Below are positions 36,618 through 44,965 of a stretch of DNA of 64,000 bases, piece after piece; positions within the stretch are counted from its first letter, which is position 1; every line of letters starts with the position of its first letter. Below the pieces are notes generated by a model. That model worked only from the letters and a program-made list of their open reading frames with translations. It was not told the origin of the DNA and made no database searches. The translations under genes were made by a program, and so were the position numbers. This DNA comes from Paenarthrobacter ureafaciens (GTDB lineage Bacteria; Actinomycetota; Actinomycetes; Actinomycetales; Micrococcaceae): contig NZ_SBHM01000006.1 in the NCBI RefSeq assembly GCF_004028095.1, forward strand, positions 186,001 to 250,000, in the 5' to 3' direction.

Positions 36618-39600
36618 ATGGCAGCACCCGCAGTAGCCTTTTCGGAAGCCGACTGGGAAGGCGCCGCGAAGGAGCGGCTGGGCGAGTTGGACTGGCGGCC
36701 GATGGACGGCCAGGCGATTGCGCCCGGCAGCGGGGAGCGCGAGTCCTGGTCAGAGCTCTTGATCCGACCCCGCTTGTTTGCCGCGCTTCAGCGGCTCAAT
36801 CCCTATGTCCCTGCACAGTACCTGCAGCAGGCATTGTCGGAAATCGCATCCCCAAAGTCGAACGATGCCATGAGCGAGAACCATCGAATCCATAATTATT
36901 TCGTCGACGGATATCGACTGACCTATATCGATTCGGACGGAAACGAAGCTAATCCGACCATCCGCCTGCTCAGCCAGTCACCGGATGAGAACGATTGGCT
37001 GGCCGTTAATCAGGTCACAGTAGTGCAGGGGGACTACAAGCGGCGCTTCGACATCGTGCTCTATTGCAACGGCATGCCCATCAGCATCATCGAACTAAAG
37101 AAGGCGGGCAGTGCCCACGCCGACCTCCCCGGTGCCCACGCCCAACTCCAGACTTACCTCCGCGAATTTCCATTGGCCTTCCGTTTCTGCGTCTTTACGC
37201 TCGCGAGTGACGGAATCCAGGCCAAATACGGAACTCCGTTTACCCCTTTCAACCACTTCTCACCTTGGAATGTGGATGATGACGGTGTCCCCGTTCCGCA
37301 GGGCCACATGGTTGATGGCGATGCCGTCACCGCATTGGATACTGCCCTGGATGGGCTCTACAACCAGGAACGTTTCCTGCAGCTGATCCGTAACTTCACG
37401 GCGTTCGACCAGGGCTCGGGCGGTCTGGCCAAACTTATTGCCAAGCCGCACCAGTACTACGCAGTGACCAAGGCTGTTGCCAGCACGATCCTGGCCGTCG
37501 AGAGCAACGGCAAAGCCGGCGTCGTCTGGCACACCCAAGGGTCCGGCAAGTCGATGGAAATGGAACTGTACGCCAACATGGTGGCCCGCCAACCAAAGCT
37601 GAAGAACCCGACCGTCGTGGTGATCACCGACCGTAACGAACTGGATGGGCAGTTGTTCGAAAGCTTCGATCGCAGCCTGCTCCTCGCTGAGTCACCCAAG
37701 CGAATCAAGAAGCGCTCCGAGCTGCGGGACGAGCTGAGTAACCGGACAACAGGCGGCATCTATTTCACGACACTGCAGAAGTTCGGCCGCAGCAAATCCG
37801 AGAAGGAAGCAGGCGCGGACCACCCGCTCTTGTCCAACCGGCGCAACATCATTGTCGTCGTTGATGAGGCGCACCGGTCGCACTACGACGACCTGGACGG
37901 ATACGCTCGACACCTGCGGGATGCACTCCCCCACGCCACCCTGATTGCCTTCACTGGAACTCCGATCTCTTTTGACGACCGGAACACCCAGGAAGTCTTC
38001 GGCGACTACATCGACATCTACGATCTGTCCCGTGCAGTAGAAGACGGCGCCACCGTACCCGTGTACTTTGAGCCGCGGCTGATCAAGGTGGGTCTGTCCG
38101 ACGGCGTCACCGAGGAGGACCTGGACAAGTCCGCAGATGAACTGACGCTCGGGCTGGACGATGCTGAACGCGCCCGCATCGAGGCAAGTGTCGCCGTCGT
38201 AAACGCTGTGTACGGTGCCCCGCAACGCGTCGCTGCCTTGGCCGAAGATCTCGTGGCCCACTGGGAGAACCGCCGCGAACGGATGCTCAAATTTATTGAG
38301 GCGCCTGGAAAGGCAATGATCGTGGGTGGCACGCGGGAGATCTGCGCGAACCTCTACTCGGCCATCGTGGCTCTGCGACCGGAGTGGCATTCGGACGACC
38401 TGTCAAAGGGCATGATCAAGGTGGTCTACTCGGGCGATGCGACTGATGTGCCGCCGGTGTCTACTCATGTGCGTCGCGATTCGCTGAATGCCCAGGTGAA
38501 GGAACGGCTAAAGGACGTCGACGACGAGCTTGAACTGGTGATCGTCAAGGACATGATGCTTACCGGCTTCGACTCTCCACCGCTACACACTTTGTATCTG
38601 GACCGACCGCTCAAGGGCGCGCTGTTGATGCAGACACTTGCCCGGGTTAACCGCACGTTCCGGGGCAAAGAAGACGGTCTGCTGGTGGCGTATGCCCCGC
38701 TTGCCGAGAACCTGTCCAAGGCGTTGAGCGAGTACACGCAGTCCGACCAGGCGAACAAGCCCGTGGGCAAAAACATCGACGAGGCCGTCGGGCTGACGAT
38801 TTCCTTGGTAGGGACTTTGCGTTCTTTGTTGGCCGGCCATGACTGGAAATCCGTGCTGATGAAGGGCGGATCCAAGGCCTTCCTCAACGCCGTAACCGGA
38901 GCTGTCAGCTACCTGAGGAATCCGGCTACTCCTGGCAATCAGCCCGCAGACGGGGAAGAGTCACTCGCCGCGAAATACCGCAAATTCTCCGGTCAGCTGT
39001 CCCGTGCGTGGGCGCTTTGCTCCGGATCGGAGACCCTTGCAGAGCTGCGCCCAGAGATCCAGGTCTACGAGGAAATCCGGGTTTGGATGGCGAAGTACGA
39101 CGCCGCCGATCGGCAGGCAAGCGGCCAACCGGTGCCAGAGGAAATCCAGCGCCTGCTGGGAAACCTCATTGCTTACGCCACGTCCTCCGGCGAAGTCCTG
39201 GACATCTACGATGCTGCCGGCATGCCCAAGCCGTCGTTGGATGACCTGACGCCGGAGTTCATCGCCAAGACGCAGAAGGCCCGGAACCCACAACTAGCTA
39301 TCGAGGCTCTGCGGAAACTGATTGCCGATGAATCTGTCTCTTCCACCCGGAACAATGTGATCCGTCAGCGTGCCTTTTCCGAGCGGATCACCGAGCTGAT
39401 GAAGAAGTACACGAACCAGCAGCTGACCTCGGCCGAGGTCATCGCCGAACTCGTGGAGTTGGCCCGTGAAGTGGCCGCGGAGGGCAAGCGTGGTGAGCAG
39501 TTCACTCCCCCGCTCAACTCAGACGAACTCGCCTTCTACGACGCAGTGGCCCAGAACGAGGCAGCCGTTGAGGTTCAGGGCGAAGGCATCTTGGCTGACA

Positions 39601-39806
39601 TCGCCCGTGAACTGGTCGCTGTCATGCGTCGCGACGTCCGCACTGACTGGACCGTTCGCGACGACGTCCGGGCGAAGCTGCGTTCCTCGATCAAACGGCT
39701 CTTGGTTCGGTTCGGCTACCCACCAGATAAACAGCCAGAGGCCATCAAACTGGTCATGGAGCAGATGGAGTCCATGGCGCCTCGGTTTGTGGAGGCACGG
39801 TCATGA
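36618..39806 (+). CDS. hsdR: HsdR, type I restriction endonuclease/translocase subunit
   Basis: 1062 residues from the ATG at 36618 (GGGGA 8 bases upstream); a start at 36552 would add 22 unsupported residues. N-terminal PD-(D/E)XK nuclease with 'RRFDIVLYCNGMPISIIELK' at about 141-160, then SF2 motor motifs: Walker A 'TQGSGKSMEM' (about 304), 'VVVDEAHRSHYDDL' (about 412) and 'AFTGTPISFDD'. A helical C-terminal domain binds the HsdMS core. Motors and nuclease are intact. The stop overlaps the start of the RelA/SpoT-like gene by 4 bases (ATGA). Confidence 0.95.
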   Translation: MAAPAVAFSEADWEGAAKERLGELDWRPMDGQAIAPGSGERESWSELLIRPRLFAALQRLNPYVPAQYLQQALSEIASPKSNDAMSENHRIHNYFVDGYRLTYIDSDGNEANPTIRLLSQSPDENDWLAVNQVTVVQGDYKRRFDIVLYCNGMPISIIELKKAGSAHADLPGAHAQLQTYLREFPLAFRFCVFTLASDGIQAKYGTPFTPFNHFSPWNVDDDGVPVPQGHMVDGDAVTALDTALDGLYNQERFLQLIRNFTAFDQGSGGLAKLIAKPHQYYAVTKAVASTILAVESNGKAGVVWHTQGSGKSMEMELYANMVARQPKLKNPTVVVITDRNELDGQLFESFDRSLLLAESPKRIKKRSELRDELSNRTTGGIYFTTLQKFGRSKSEKEAGADHPLLSNRRNIIVVVDEAHRSHYDDLDGYARHLRDALPHATLIAFTGTPISFDDRNTQEVFGDYIDIYDLSRAVEDGATVPVYFEPRLIKVGLSDGVTEEDLDKSADELTLGLDDAERARIEASVAVVNAVYGAPQRVAALAEDLVAHWENRRERMLKFIEAPGKAMIVGGTREICANLYSAIVALRPEWHSDDLSKGMIKVVYSGDATDVPPVSTHVRRDSLNAQVKERLKDVDDELELVIVKDMMLTGFDSPPLHTLYLDRPLKGALLMQTLARVNRTFRGKEDGLLVAYAPLAENLSKALSEYTQSDQANKPVGKNIDEAVGLTISLVGTLRSLLAGHDWKSVLMKGGSKAFLNAVTGAVSYLRNPATPGNQPADGEESLAAKYRKFSGQLSRAWALCSGSETLAELRPEIQVYEEIRVWMAKYDAADRQASGQPVPEEIQRLLGNLIAYATSSGEVLDIYDAAGMPKPSLDDLTPEFIAKTQKARNPQLAIEALRKLIADESVSSTRNNVIRQRAFSERITELMKKYTNQQLTSAEVIAELVELAREVAAEGKRGEQFTPPLNSDELAFYDAVAQNEAAVEVQGEGILADIARELVAVMRRDVRTDWTVRDDVRAKLRSSIKRLLVRFGYPPDKQPEAIKLVMEQMESMAPRFVEARS

Positions 39807-40627
39807 GTGCACCGCTCGATAGCGCACGATTTGCAGCTGGTGTCGAGTTGCAAGTAACCAGCCTGATAGACCGGCAAGCTCACCTCGCTGCCTCTCTCTC
39901 GGCAATTCAAACGGCGATCGAAGCCCGCCTACGGGACGACGGCCTTAACTACCACCTCGTCAAAAGTCGGGTGAAAAGTGCCGAATCTGTGCGGGGAAAA
40001 TTGAGCAAGCTCGACCACGAAGGCAATCCCAAGTACCAGAATGGTTTGGATGATCTCGACGACATTCTCGGCGTTCGCGTCATCACCTATATTGAGCCTG
40101 ATGTCACTAACGTCGTGTCCGCTCTGACCGGGCAGTTCAAGGTATTGGAGAACACTGACAAAAAGGCACAGCAAGTCAATAAAGGTGTTCTCGGCTACGC
40201 GGCGCATCACCTGGTGTTGGAAGTCCCTGACATTCAAACTCCGGCAGGATGCGCAGGATGCATAGGACAACGCTTCGAGGTTCAGATTAAGACGGTTCTT
40301 CAGCACGCCTGGGCGGAATTTGAGCACGACATTTGCTACAAAGCTCCGGGCACGATACCTCCAGCAATCAACCGCGCGTTCACGTTGGCTTCGGGTCTCA
40401 TTGAGTTAGCGGACAACGAGTTCGTAAAGATACAGAAAGCAGTTGCCAAGGAAGAGGCGAATCTTTCACCCGATCCTGACGGTCATTCTGATGAGCCTAT
40501 AACCTCCGATACGTTGGCGGAGGTGCTTACGGCCGAGCTCCCAGATCATCCTCGGAGCCGTAAAGAGCAGTATGACTGGTTGGTGGATCTGGTTGGGTCC
40601 CCGGAGAGTAGTCCAGTGTTTGTGTGA
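39803..40627 (+). CDS. RelA/SpoT-domain alarmone synthetase, 3' end replaced by IS insertion
   Basis: 274 residues; residues 1-263 are native, the last 11 are read from the IS. A RelA/SpoT nucleotide pyrophosphokinase domain is present: 'SRVKSAESVRGKL' (55-67), 'LDDILGVRVITY' (85-96), 'GYAAHHLVLEV' (131-141) and 'FEVQIKTVLQHAWAEFEHD' (158-176) with the catalytic Glu. There is no HD hydrolase domain, so it would make (p)ppGpp or a related pyrophosphorylated nucleotide, like small alarmone synthetases or toxSAS toxins. ATG overlaps the hsdR stop by 4 bases, making it the fifth gene of the RM operon. The original C-terminus lies at 41851-42116 beyond the element. Whether the shortened protein is active is unknown. 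Confidence 0.85.
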   Translation: MSAPLDSARFAAGVELQVTSLIDRQAHLAASLSAIQTAIEARLRDDGLNYHLVKSRVKSAESVRGKLSKLDHEGNPKYQNGLDDLDDILGVRVITYIEPDVTNVVSALTGQFKVLENTDKKAQQVNKGVLGYAAHHLVLEVPDIQTPAGCAGCIGQRFEVQIKTVLQHAWAEFEHDICYKAPGTIPPAINRAFTLASGLIELADNEFVKIQKAVAKEEANLSPDPDGHSDEPITSDTLAEVLTAELPDHPRSRKEQYDWLVDLVGSPESSPVFV

Positions 40628-40669
40628 GTTTCGTGTCCGAGAATGGACACAGGAGGTAATTCACGAATC

Positions 40670-40948
40670 ATGGCACGCAGACACGCCCCGGAGCAGGTCA
40701 TCGCCAAGGTCCGGCAGGGCCAAAAGATGCTCAACGATGGCCGTCCGATGGTCGAGGTCGTCAAGGAGCTCCAGGTCACCGAGGCGACTTGGTACCGCTG
40801 GCTGAACCAGTACGGGTCTGAGAAGAACGCCGAAGCGTCCAAGCGGACCAAGGAGCTGGAGAAGGAGAACGCCCGGCTCAAGCGGTTGCTGGCGGAGAAG
40901 GAACTGGCGATCGACATCCTGAACGAGGTGGCGAAGGGAAAATTCTGA
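40670..40948 (+). CDS. IS3-family transposase OrfA
   Basis: 92 residues from the ATG at 40670. Helix-turn-helix ('ARRHAPEQVIAKVRQGQKM', 'ELQVTEATWYRWLNQYG') and a leucine-zipper-like tail ('LEKENARLKRLLAEKELAID'). It binds the terminal repeats. The frame ends in TGA right after the GGGAAAA slippery site from which a -1 shift would give the OrfAB transposase. Confidence 0.92.
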   Translation: MARRHAPEQVIAKVRQGQKMLNDGRPMVEVVKELQVTEATWYRWLNQYGSEKNAEASKRTKELEKENARLKRLLAEKELAIDILNEVAKGKF

Positions 40949-41817
40949 GCCCCGAACCACGTCGCCGTGCCGTGCGCATGGCGGTGGAGAAGTTCGGGGC
41001 ATCCGAACGCTTCGCCTGCAAGGTCTTGGGGCAGAACCGGTCCGCGTTCCGCAAAAAGAAACCCGACATGGGCTTCGAAGAGGCGCAGCTCCGCTCGGAG
41101 CTGCGTGCCATCGCAATGAAGCACCCGGCGTGGGGCTGGCGGAAGGCCCGCTGGCACCTGCTGGCCCAGCCGGCGTGGGACGGGGTAGCGCTGAACAGGA
41201 AGCGCATCCGCAGGCTCTGGCGCGACGAAGGCCTGACCTGCAAACCCAGAGCCCGGAAGAAGCGCCGCACCGGGCCCGGCGCCGGGGAACAGAAACGCCT
41301 CACAGCCCAGTATCCGATGCACGTGGTCAGCTTCGACTTCCAATCCGACGTGACCTCCTGCGGCCGGCACATCCGGTTCCTCAACGTCATCGATGAATAC
41401 ACCCGCACGGCGCTGGCCGTCATCCCGCGAAGGTCGTTCAAAGCCACTGACGTGGTCGCGGTGCTGGAGAACATCATCGCCGAAACCGGCACCGCACCGA
41501 CATACCTCAGGTGTGACAACGGCCCCGAATTCACCGCCGCCGCACTGATCGACTGGTGCGATACCGCCGGAGTCGACACCGCCTTCATCGACCCGGGCTC
41601 ACCTTGGCAGAACGGCTTCATCGAATCCTTCAACGCCCAATTCAGAAGGGAACAACTCTCCGGAGAGATCATGGACACCATGGCCGAAGCGAAGTATTTG
41701 GCCGAGGAATGGAAGACTATCTACAATCATGAACGGCCCCACGGATCCCTGGACGGCATGACGCCGAAACGCTACTGGGAAACCTGGACGCAAGAAAACC
41801 AATTAGCTATCGCATAG
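40945..41817 (+). CDS. IS3-family transposase OrfB (DDE catalytic part)
   Basis: About 290 codons in the -1 frame relative to orfA; it is most likely made as an OrfAB fusion by frameshift at 40936-40942, though a GTG at 40972 could start it alone (281 residues). The rve/DDE core shows Asp in 'VVSFDFQSDVTS', Asp in 'RCDNGPEFT' and Glu in 'NGFIESFNAQFR'. 'HERPHGSLDGMTPKRYW' closes the domain. All three catalytic residues are present. Confidence 0.93.
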   Translation: MSPEPRRRAVRMAVEKFGASERFACKVLGQNRSAFRKKKPDMGFEEAQLRSELRAIAMKHPAWGWRKARWHLLAQPAWDGVALNRKRIRRLWRDEGLTCKPRARKKRRTGPGAGEQKRLTAQYPMHVVSFDFQSDVTSCGRHIRFLNVIDEYTRTALAVIPRRSFKATDVVAVLENIIAETGTAPTYLRCDNGPEFTAAALIDWCDTAGVDTAFIDPGSPWQNGFIESFNAQFRREQLSGEIMDTMAEAKYLAEEWKTIYNHERPHGSLDGMTPKRYWETWTQENQLAIA

Positions 41818-41850
41818 ACGCTGGACTGCTAACGGGGGCCCAATCAGATC

Positions 41851-42116
41851 TACTCAAGTCCATGAGCATAACCACAGTAGCCGATGCTCTAAATTTGCTG
41901 GACGTCGCAGATTGGAACTTTGTGCGGGAAAGGATGTCTTATAAGTTCCCAGCCGGGCACGTGCGAATTGTCGACGACTTTCTGCTTAAGGAATTCGGGG
42001 AACGCTACATTGATGAAACGAAGTCATTGGGCGACGATCCTGCTCGCGGTTCGAAACTTCGTTTCCGCCTCAAGAAATTTGAACATCAACCGGAGCCGGG
42101 CCCGGGCTTCGCCTAA
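41851..42116 (+). pseudogene. Severed C-terminal part of the RelA/SpoT-like protein
   Basis: If the IS and one GATC copy are removed, the codon begun at 40589 continues in frame here (L-L-K-S-M-S-I...) to the stop at 42116, giving a 350-codon gene. The piece encodes about 88 residues ('DVADWNFVRERMSYKFPAGH', 'RIVDDFLLKEFGERYIDE') of unknown fold. An internal ATG at 41862 could start an 84-residue peptide, but no ribosome site stands out. In toxSAS-like synthetases the region after the catalytic domain often controls activity; that is only an analogy here. Confidence 0.85.
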
Positions 42117-42169
42117 CATACAATCTTCTGCCGTGGGGCAGTAAGTCATCAATCACAAATGGGGAACTA

Positions 42170-42676
42170 ATGTCAGCACACAATACGTCTACTGGGTACA
42201 ACCCAGCTGTACCGACTGTCCCGCAGTCGGCTCCGCAAGCCAACACCGGCAAGAAGCAAGGACCATTCAGAGCGTTCGCCGCAAATGCTGGGCCGGTCCA
42301 GCTGGCACGAGTTGTTCTGGGCGCAATTCTTGGGTTGCTGTTCATATTGACTTGGCTCGCCACGGGGCCCGTTGTTGTGGACGCTGGCAGTCCTTCGGAC
42401 TGGAAGTCGCAGCTCGCTGCTGCAAGCGTCAAGAACGAGGTTAACAACGGGGAGACTAAGGGAGCTCCCCAGCAATCCGTGGTCAACGGATGGTACGCAA
42501 ACGACATCGCAGCTGTTACAGCCTCGCAGAATACTTATATCGCAGCCAGTTCCGCCCGAAACGGCGCCCTCCTGATGCTGCTCGGCCTAGGAGTTGCCGG
42601 TGAGCTGATTCTCCGAGGCCTTGAACGTGCACGGCTTTCCTCTGCGAAGTCCGACTCGCCGCAGGGAGCCTTTTAA
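42170..42676 (+). CDS. Small membrane protein, two predicted helices
   Basis: 168 residues. Helix 1 'VVLGAILGLLFILTWLATG' (about 47-65) and helix 2 'GALLMLLGLGVAGELILRG' (about 128-147) enclose a polar loop of about 60 residues. No family recognised. The stop overlaps the next ATG by one base (TAATG), so the two proteins are likely co-expressed and may interact. Confidence 0.7.
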   Translation: MSAHNTSTGYNPAVPTVPQSAPQANTGKKQGPFRAFAANAGPVQLARVVLGAILGLLFILTWLATGPVVVDAGSPSDWKSQLAAASVKNEVNNGETKGAPQQSVVNGWYANDIAAVTASQNTYIAASSARNGALLMLLGLGVAGELILRGLERARLSSAKSDSPQGAF

Positions 42677-43278
42677 TGGTCAAGAGCGTGGTCATGGTCC
42701 TGGTTAGCGTCATCATCGGGGCCATAGCCGTAGTCGGCTTATCGAATCTGACCGGAGTCAGTCCATTTGTATCGCAGCGGAACGACCGAAGCCAGCCCGC
42801 TCTCTTGAAGTCGATCAAAGACATCAGCCAGTACCATGCCGCCGTGGGAAACTTTGAAACCGTGGTTGATATCGACGATAACGTCCCAGGCCTTCCTTCC
42901 GCTATTGCAGGACGTCGCACTCTGTTCGTTGCCGCGGGCACGGTAAACGCCTATGTGGATCTATCCAGTTTCGCGGATGACGACCTGAAGTTGTCTGCCG
43001 ATGGGAAGTCGGTCACTGTACGGCTGCCGGAAGCGGTGCTGGACAAACCTAACTTGGACCACGATCGGTCCTACGTGTTCAGCCAAGACCGCGGGCTCAT
43101 CGACCGGATCGCCGACGCCATGGAGACTCCCCCACAGGCGGAGTTCTTCAAACTTGCAGAGACGAAGCTGACTTCTGCTGCGCAGGAATCCAGACTCCGG
43201 GAACAGGCTGTCGAGAACACCAGGACCATGTTGACCGGGATGTTCAGCTCTCTAGGGATCCAAGCCATCTTCCGTTGA
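42676..43278 (+). CDS. DUF4230-domain membrane-anchored protein
   Basis: 200 residues with one N-terminal membrane helix ('VVMVLVSVIIGAIAVVGLSN') and a DUF4230 domain: 'QYHAAVGNFETVVDIDDNVP' and 'VNAYVDLSSFADDDLKLSAD'. The domain probably lies outside the membrane. Function is not known. Coupled to the preceding membrane protein. Confidence 0.8.
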   Translation: MVKSVVMVLVSVIIGAIAVVGLSNLTGVSPFVSQRNDRSQPALLKSIKDISQYHAAVGNFETVVDIDDNVPGLPSAIAGRRTLFVAAGTVNAYVDLSSFADDDLKLSADGKSVTVRLPEAVLDKPNLDHDRSYVFSQDRGLIDRIADAMETPPQAEFFKLAETKLTSAAQESRLREQAVENTRTMLTGMFSSLGIQAIFR

Positions 43279-43378
43279 AAGATATCCCCATCCGTTACGC
43301 CAGCCCGGACCGGGACAATACCCGGTGCACCGTGGGCGTATGGATGCCCAGCAGAAAGCCGCTCCACGTAGGTCCCCA

Positions 43379-43421
43379 GCGGCGATGGACGCGGATCGCG
43401 ATGATCCGCGTCCATCGCCGC
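43379..43421. repeat. Perfect 19-bp inverted repeat with 5-base loop
   Basis: Left arm GCGGCGATGGACGCGGATC (43379-43397), loop GCGAT, right arm its exact complement (43403-43421). No T-tract on either side, so it is not a standard terminator for the DUF4230 gene or the kinase gene. It could be a REP-like element, a recombination end or a protein site. Confidence 0.8.
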
Positions 43422-43688
43422 GTCAGCTCCCGCTGAGGGGAGTTGACCGCCGGCTGGAACGATCCTGTATGCCTGCCCCGCCGTGCTCCCGGCAACGGGC
43501 TGCTAGCGCGCCGCCATCGAGCTCATCGACACACCCTCGGCAAGATGAAACCGCGAAATAAGCGCCAATCCTCCAGTGTGATCACCCACCGAAATCGTTT
43601 GGAACAGGTGGCAGGCCTTCTCTTTTGCCACCTAACCACGCCGAGCGTTCCTGACGTCCGCGAGCAATACACCTAGCCCGCAGTTCTT

Positions 43689-43857
43689 CTATTGGACCAG
43701 GAAGGCCGCCCCCGCGAGCCAGACCAGGTAGCCGCTGATTACAAGAAAGCCCGCACTCAGCGTCGAGCGTGCTGCCCGAACGCCCCTAGATTCTTCGACG
43801 ATTGATCGCGGCTCAAGAGTCGGGACTGTGTTGCTTTGTACTGGTAAAGATCCGGGC
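43689..43857 (-). pseudogene. Possible C-terminal remnant of a membrane protein
   Basis: A frame open for about 55 codons without ATG, GTG or TTG start ends in a strong membrane-helix-like segment, 'FLVISGYLVWLAGAAFLVQ', and TAG at 43691-43689. It has the look of a coding tail but has lost its 5' end; upstream the frame hits a stop. Family unknown. Confidence 0.35.
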
Positions 43858-43939
43858 TACTCGAATCACCAATCCCGCTCAACAGTGAGTACCGCCGCGA
43901 CTCGACCCTAAATATCGAGAACAGTGAGGTAGGGAGCAA

Positions 43940-44965
43940 CTATCCGGATTCCCCAGCTTCAATCATTCGGATGGCCTCCGCTACGGCATACATTGCCTCC
44001 ATGCCGTCATACCTAACACAGGCCTTTTGCACTTTTCGGAATGGGCCGCCTTGGATCGATTTCCTCACCGTCACAACACCGTTCCCGGTTGTTATCCGCC
44101 ATGAACGATTCTCACGGCTACTTTTTGGGCTCCCAAGCCACACAGAGCCCTCGCTGCTGCTGGCTTCCCAGAAATATTTAGGCATCGTCTTTTCGACAGC
44201 CTCACAAAGTGCGAAAGCCGTGGAATACCTTCGGGAAGGGTCAGTATCCAGAGACCGGGAGATAACCCTTTTCAAAGCACTAGACACATATGGCGGCCAT
44301 ACCTTCCGGTCAGGGAACAGTCCTTGTTTGGCTGCCTGACGAATTCCAGACATCGGGTCCGGCCCCTGAGCAACCTGCAGGAGTTGCTCGCTCCAAGCTG
44401 GTTCACCATTGAGCAGACGATAAGCTAGACATCCAAGGGCATAGATATCACCCGATGCTGACTCGACGGCGTCAGATTCAGGGGTAAGCGTGGGAATGTA
44501 GGCAATCTGACCGTGGCTTGGCTGTGTTCCTTTAATAAGAGCAAGGCCAAAGTCACCAATTTTTATGGATCTTAGCTCATCTAGCAGGACGTTTGCAGGC
44601 TTAAGGTCCCGGTGGAGGACTCCCCTACTGTGTAGATGACCCACGCCCCGGCATATATCAGGAAACCAATCATAAAAATCCCGTAGGTTTACGGGTCCCG
44701 AGCTGCAGGCAACCTCCAAGCTTCCGTTTGGCATATACTCTGTCCGTATTACAAAATCCTCACCATCTTTAGCAGCGCTAAAAACCTTTACGGTGTAGCG
44801 GGACTCTGATGCCACCATGAGCTTCGCCTCGTCAAGGTTGTCATTGAACCCTGTTCTTCCAAGAGGGATACGTTTTGTTGCATACACTCGGCCAGTATAA
44901 GAATCGACTTCCTTCCAAACTGATCCGAAGTTCCCACGGCCTAAACACTCAAGCTGCCTGAGCAA
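43940..44965 (-). CDS. Hanks-type serine/threonine protein kinase, soluble
   Basis: 341 residues. Gly loop 'GRGNFGSVW' (9-17), ATP Lys31 in 'YATKRI', catalytic loop 'HRDLKPANVLL' (118-128) and 'DFGLAL' (138-143): all present, so it should be active. The kinase fold ends near 265; the last 70 residues ('SWRITTGNGVVTVRKSIQGG') form a beta-rich tail unlike PASTA repeats. No membrane segment, unlike PknB. TTG start at 44965 within the upstream gene (17-base overlap). Base composition is notably more AT-rich than the flanking nrd genes, a sign of transfer. Confidence 0.88.
   Translation of the reverse strand: MLRQLECLGRGNFGSVWKEVDSYTGRVYATKRIPLGRTGFNDNLDEAKLMVASESRYTVKVFSAAKDGEDFVIRTEYMPNGSLEVACSSGPVNLRDFYDWFPDICRGVGHLHSRGVLHRDLKPANVLLDELRSIKIGDFGLALIKGTQPSHGQIAYIPTLTPESDAVESASGDIYALGCLAYRLLNGEPAWSEQLLQVAQGPDPMSGIRQAAKQGLFPDRKVWPPYVSSALKRVISRSLDTDPSRRYSTAFALCEAVEKTMPKYFWEASSSEGSVWLGSPKSSRENRSWRITTGNGVVTVRKSIQGGPFRKVQKACVRYDGMEAMYAVAEAIRMIEAGESG

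Larger units (their letters stand above)
40590..41846 (+). mobile_element. IS3-family insertion sequence, IS407-like group, complete
   Basis: 1257 bp. Left end TGGTTGGGTCCCCG and right end (reverse complement TGATTGGGCCCCCG) form imperfect inverted repeats that continue as AGTCCAG further in. The element begins TG and ends CA. It is flanked by GATC at 40586-40589 and 41847-41850, a 4-bp target duplication as in the IS407 group. It carries orfA and orfB on the + strand with a G GGA AAA slippery heptamer at 40936-40942. Both frames are intact, so it looks recent and potentially active. Confidence 0.92.
43279..43939. other. 661-base gene-poor stretch with hairpin and gene remnant
   Basis: No intact gene that I can support. 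Small frames on both strands have no conserved character. It holds a 19-bp perfect hairpin (43379-43421) and an open reading stretch resembling the C-terminus of a membrane protein (43689-43857). The patchy composition suggests decayed accessory DNA between two transferred blocks. Confidence 0.6.

Noticed and set aside
43379..43421. Intrinsic terminator
   Set aside because: Perfect hairpin but no U-tract on either side and far from both flanking stops.
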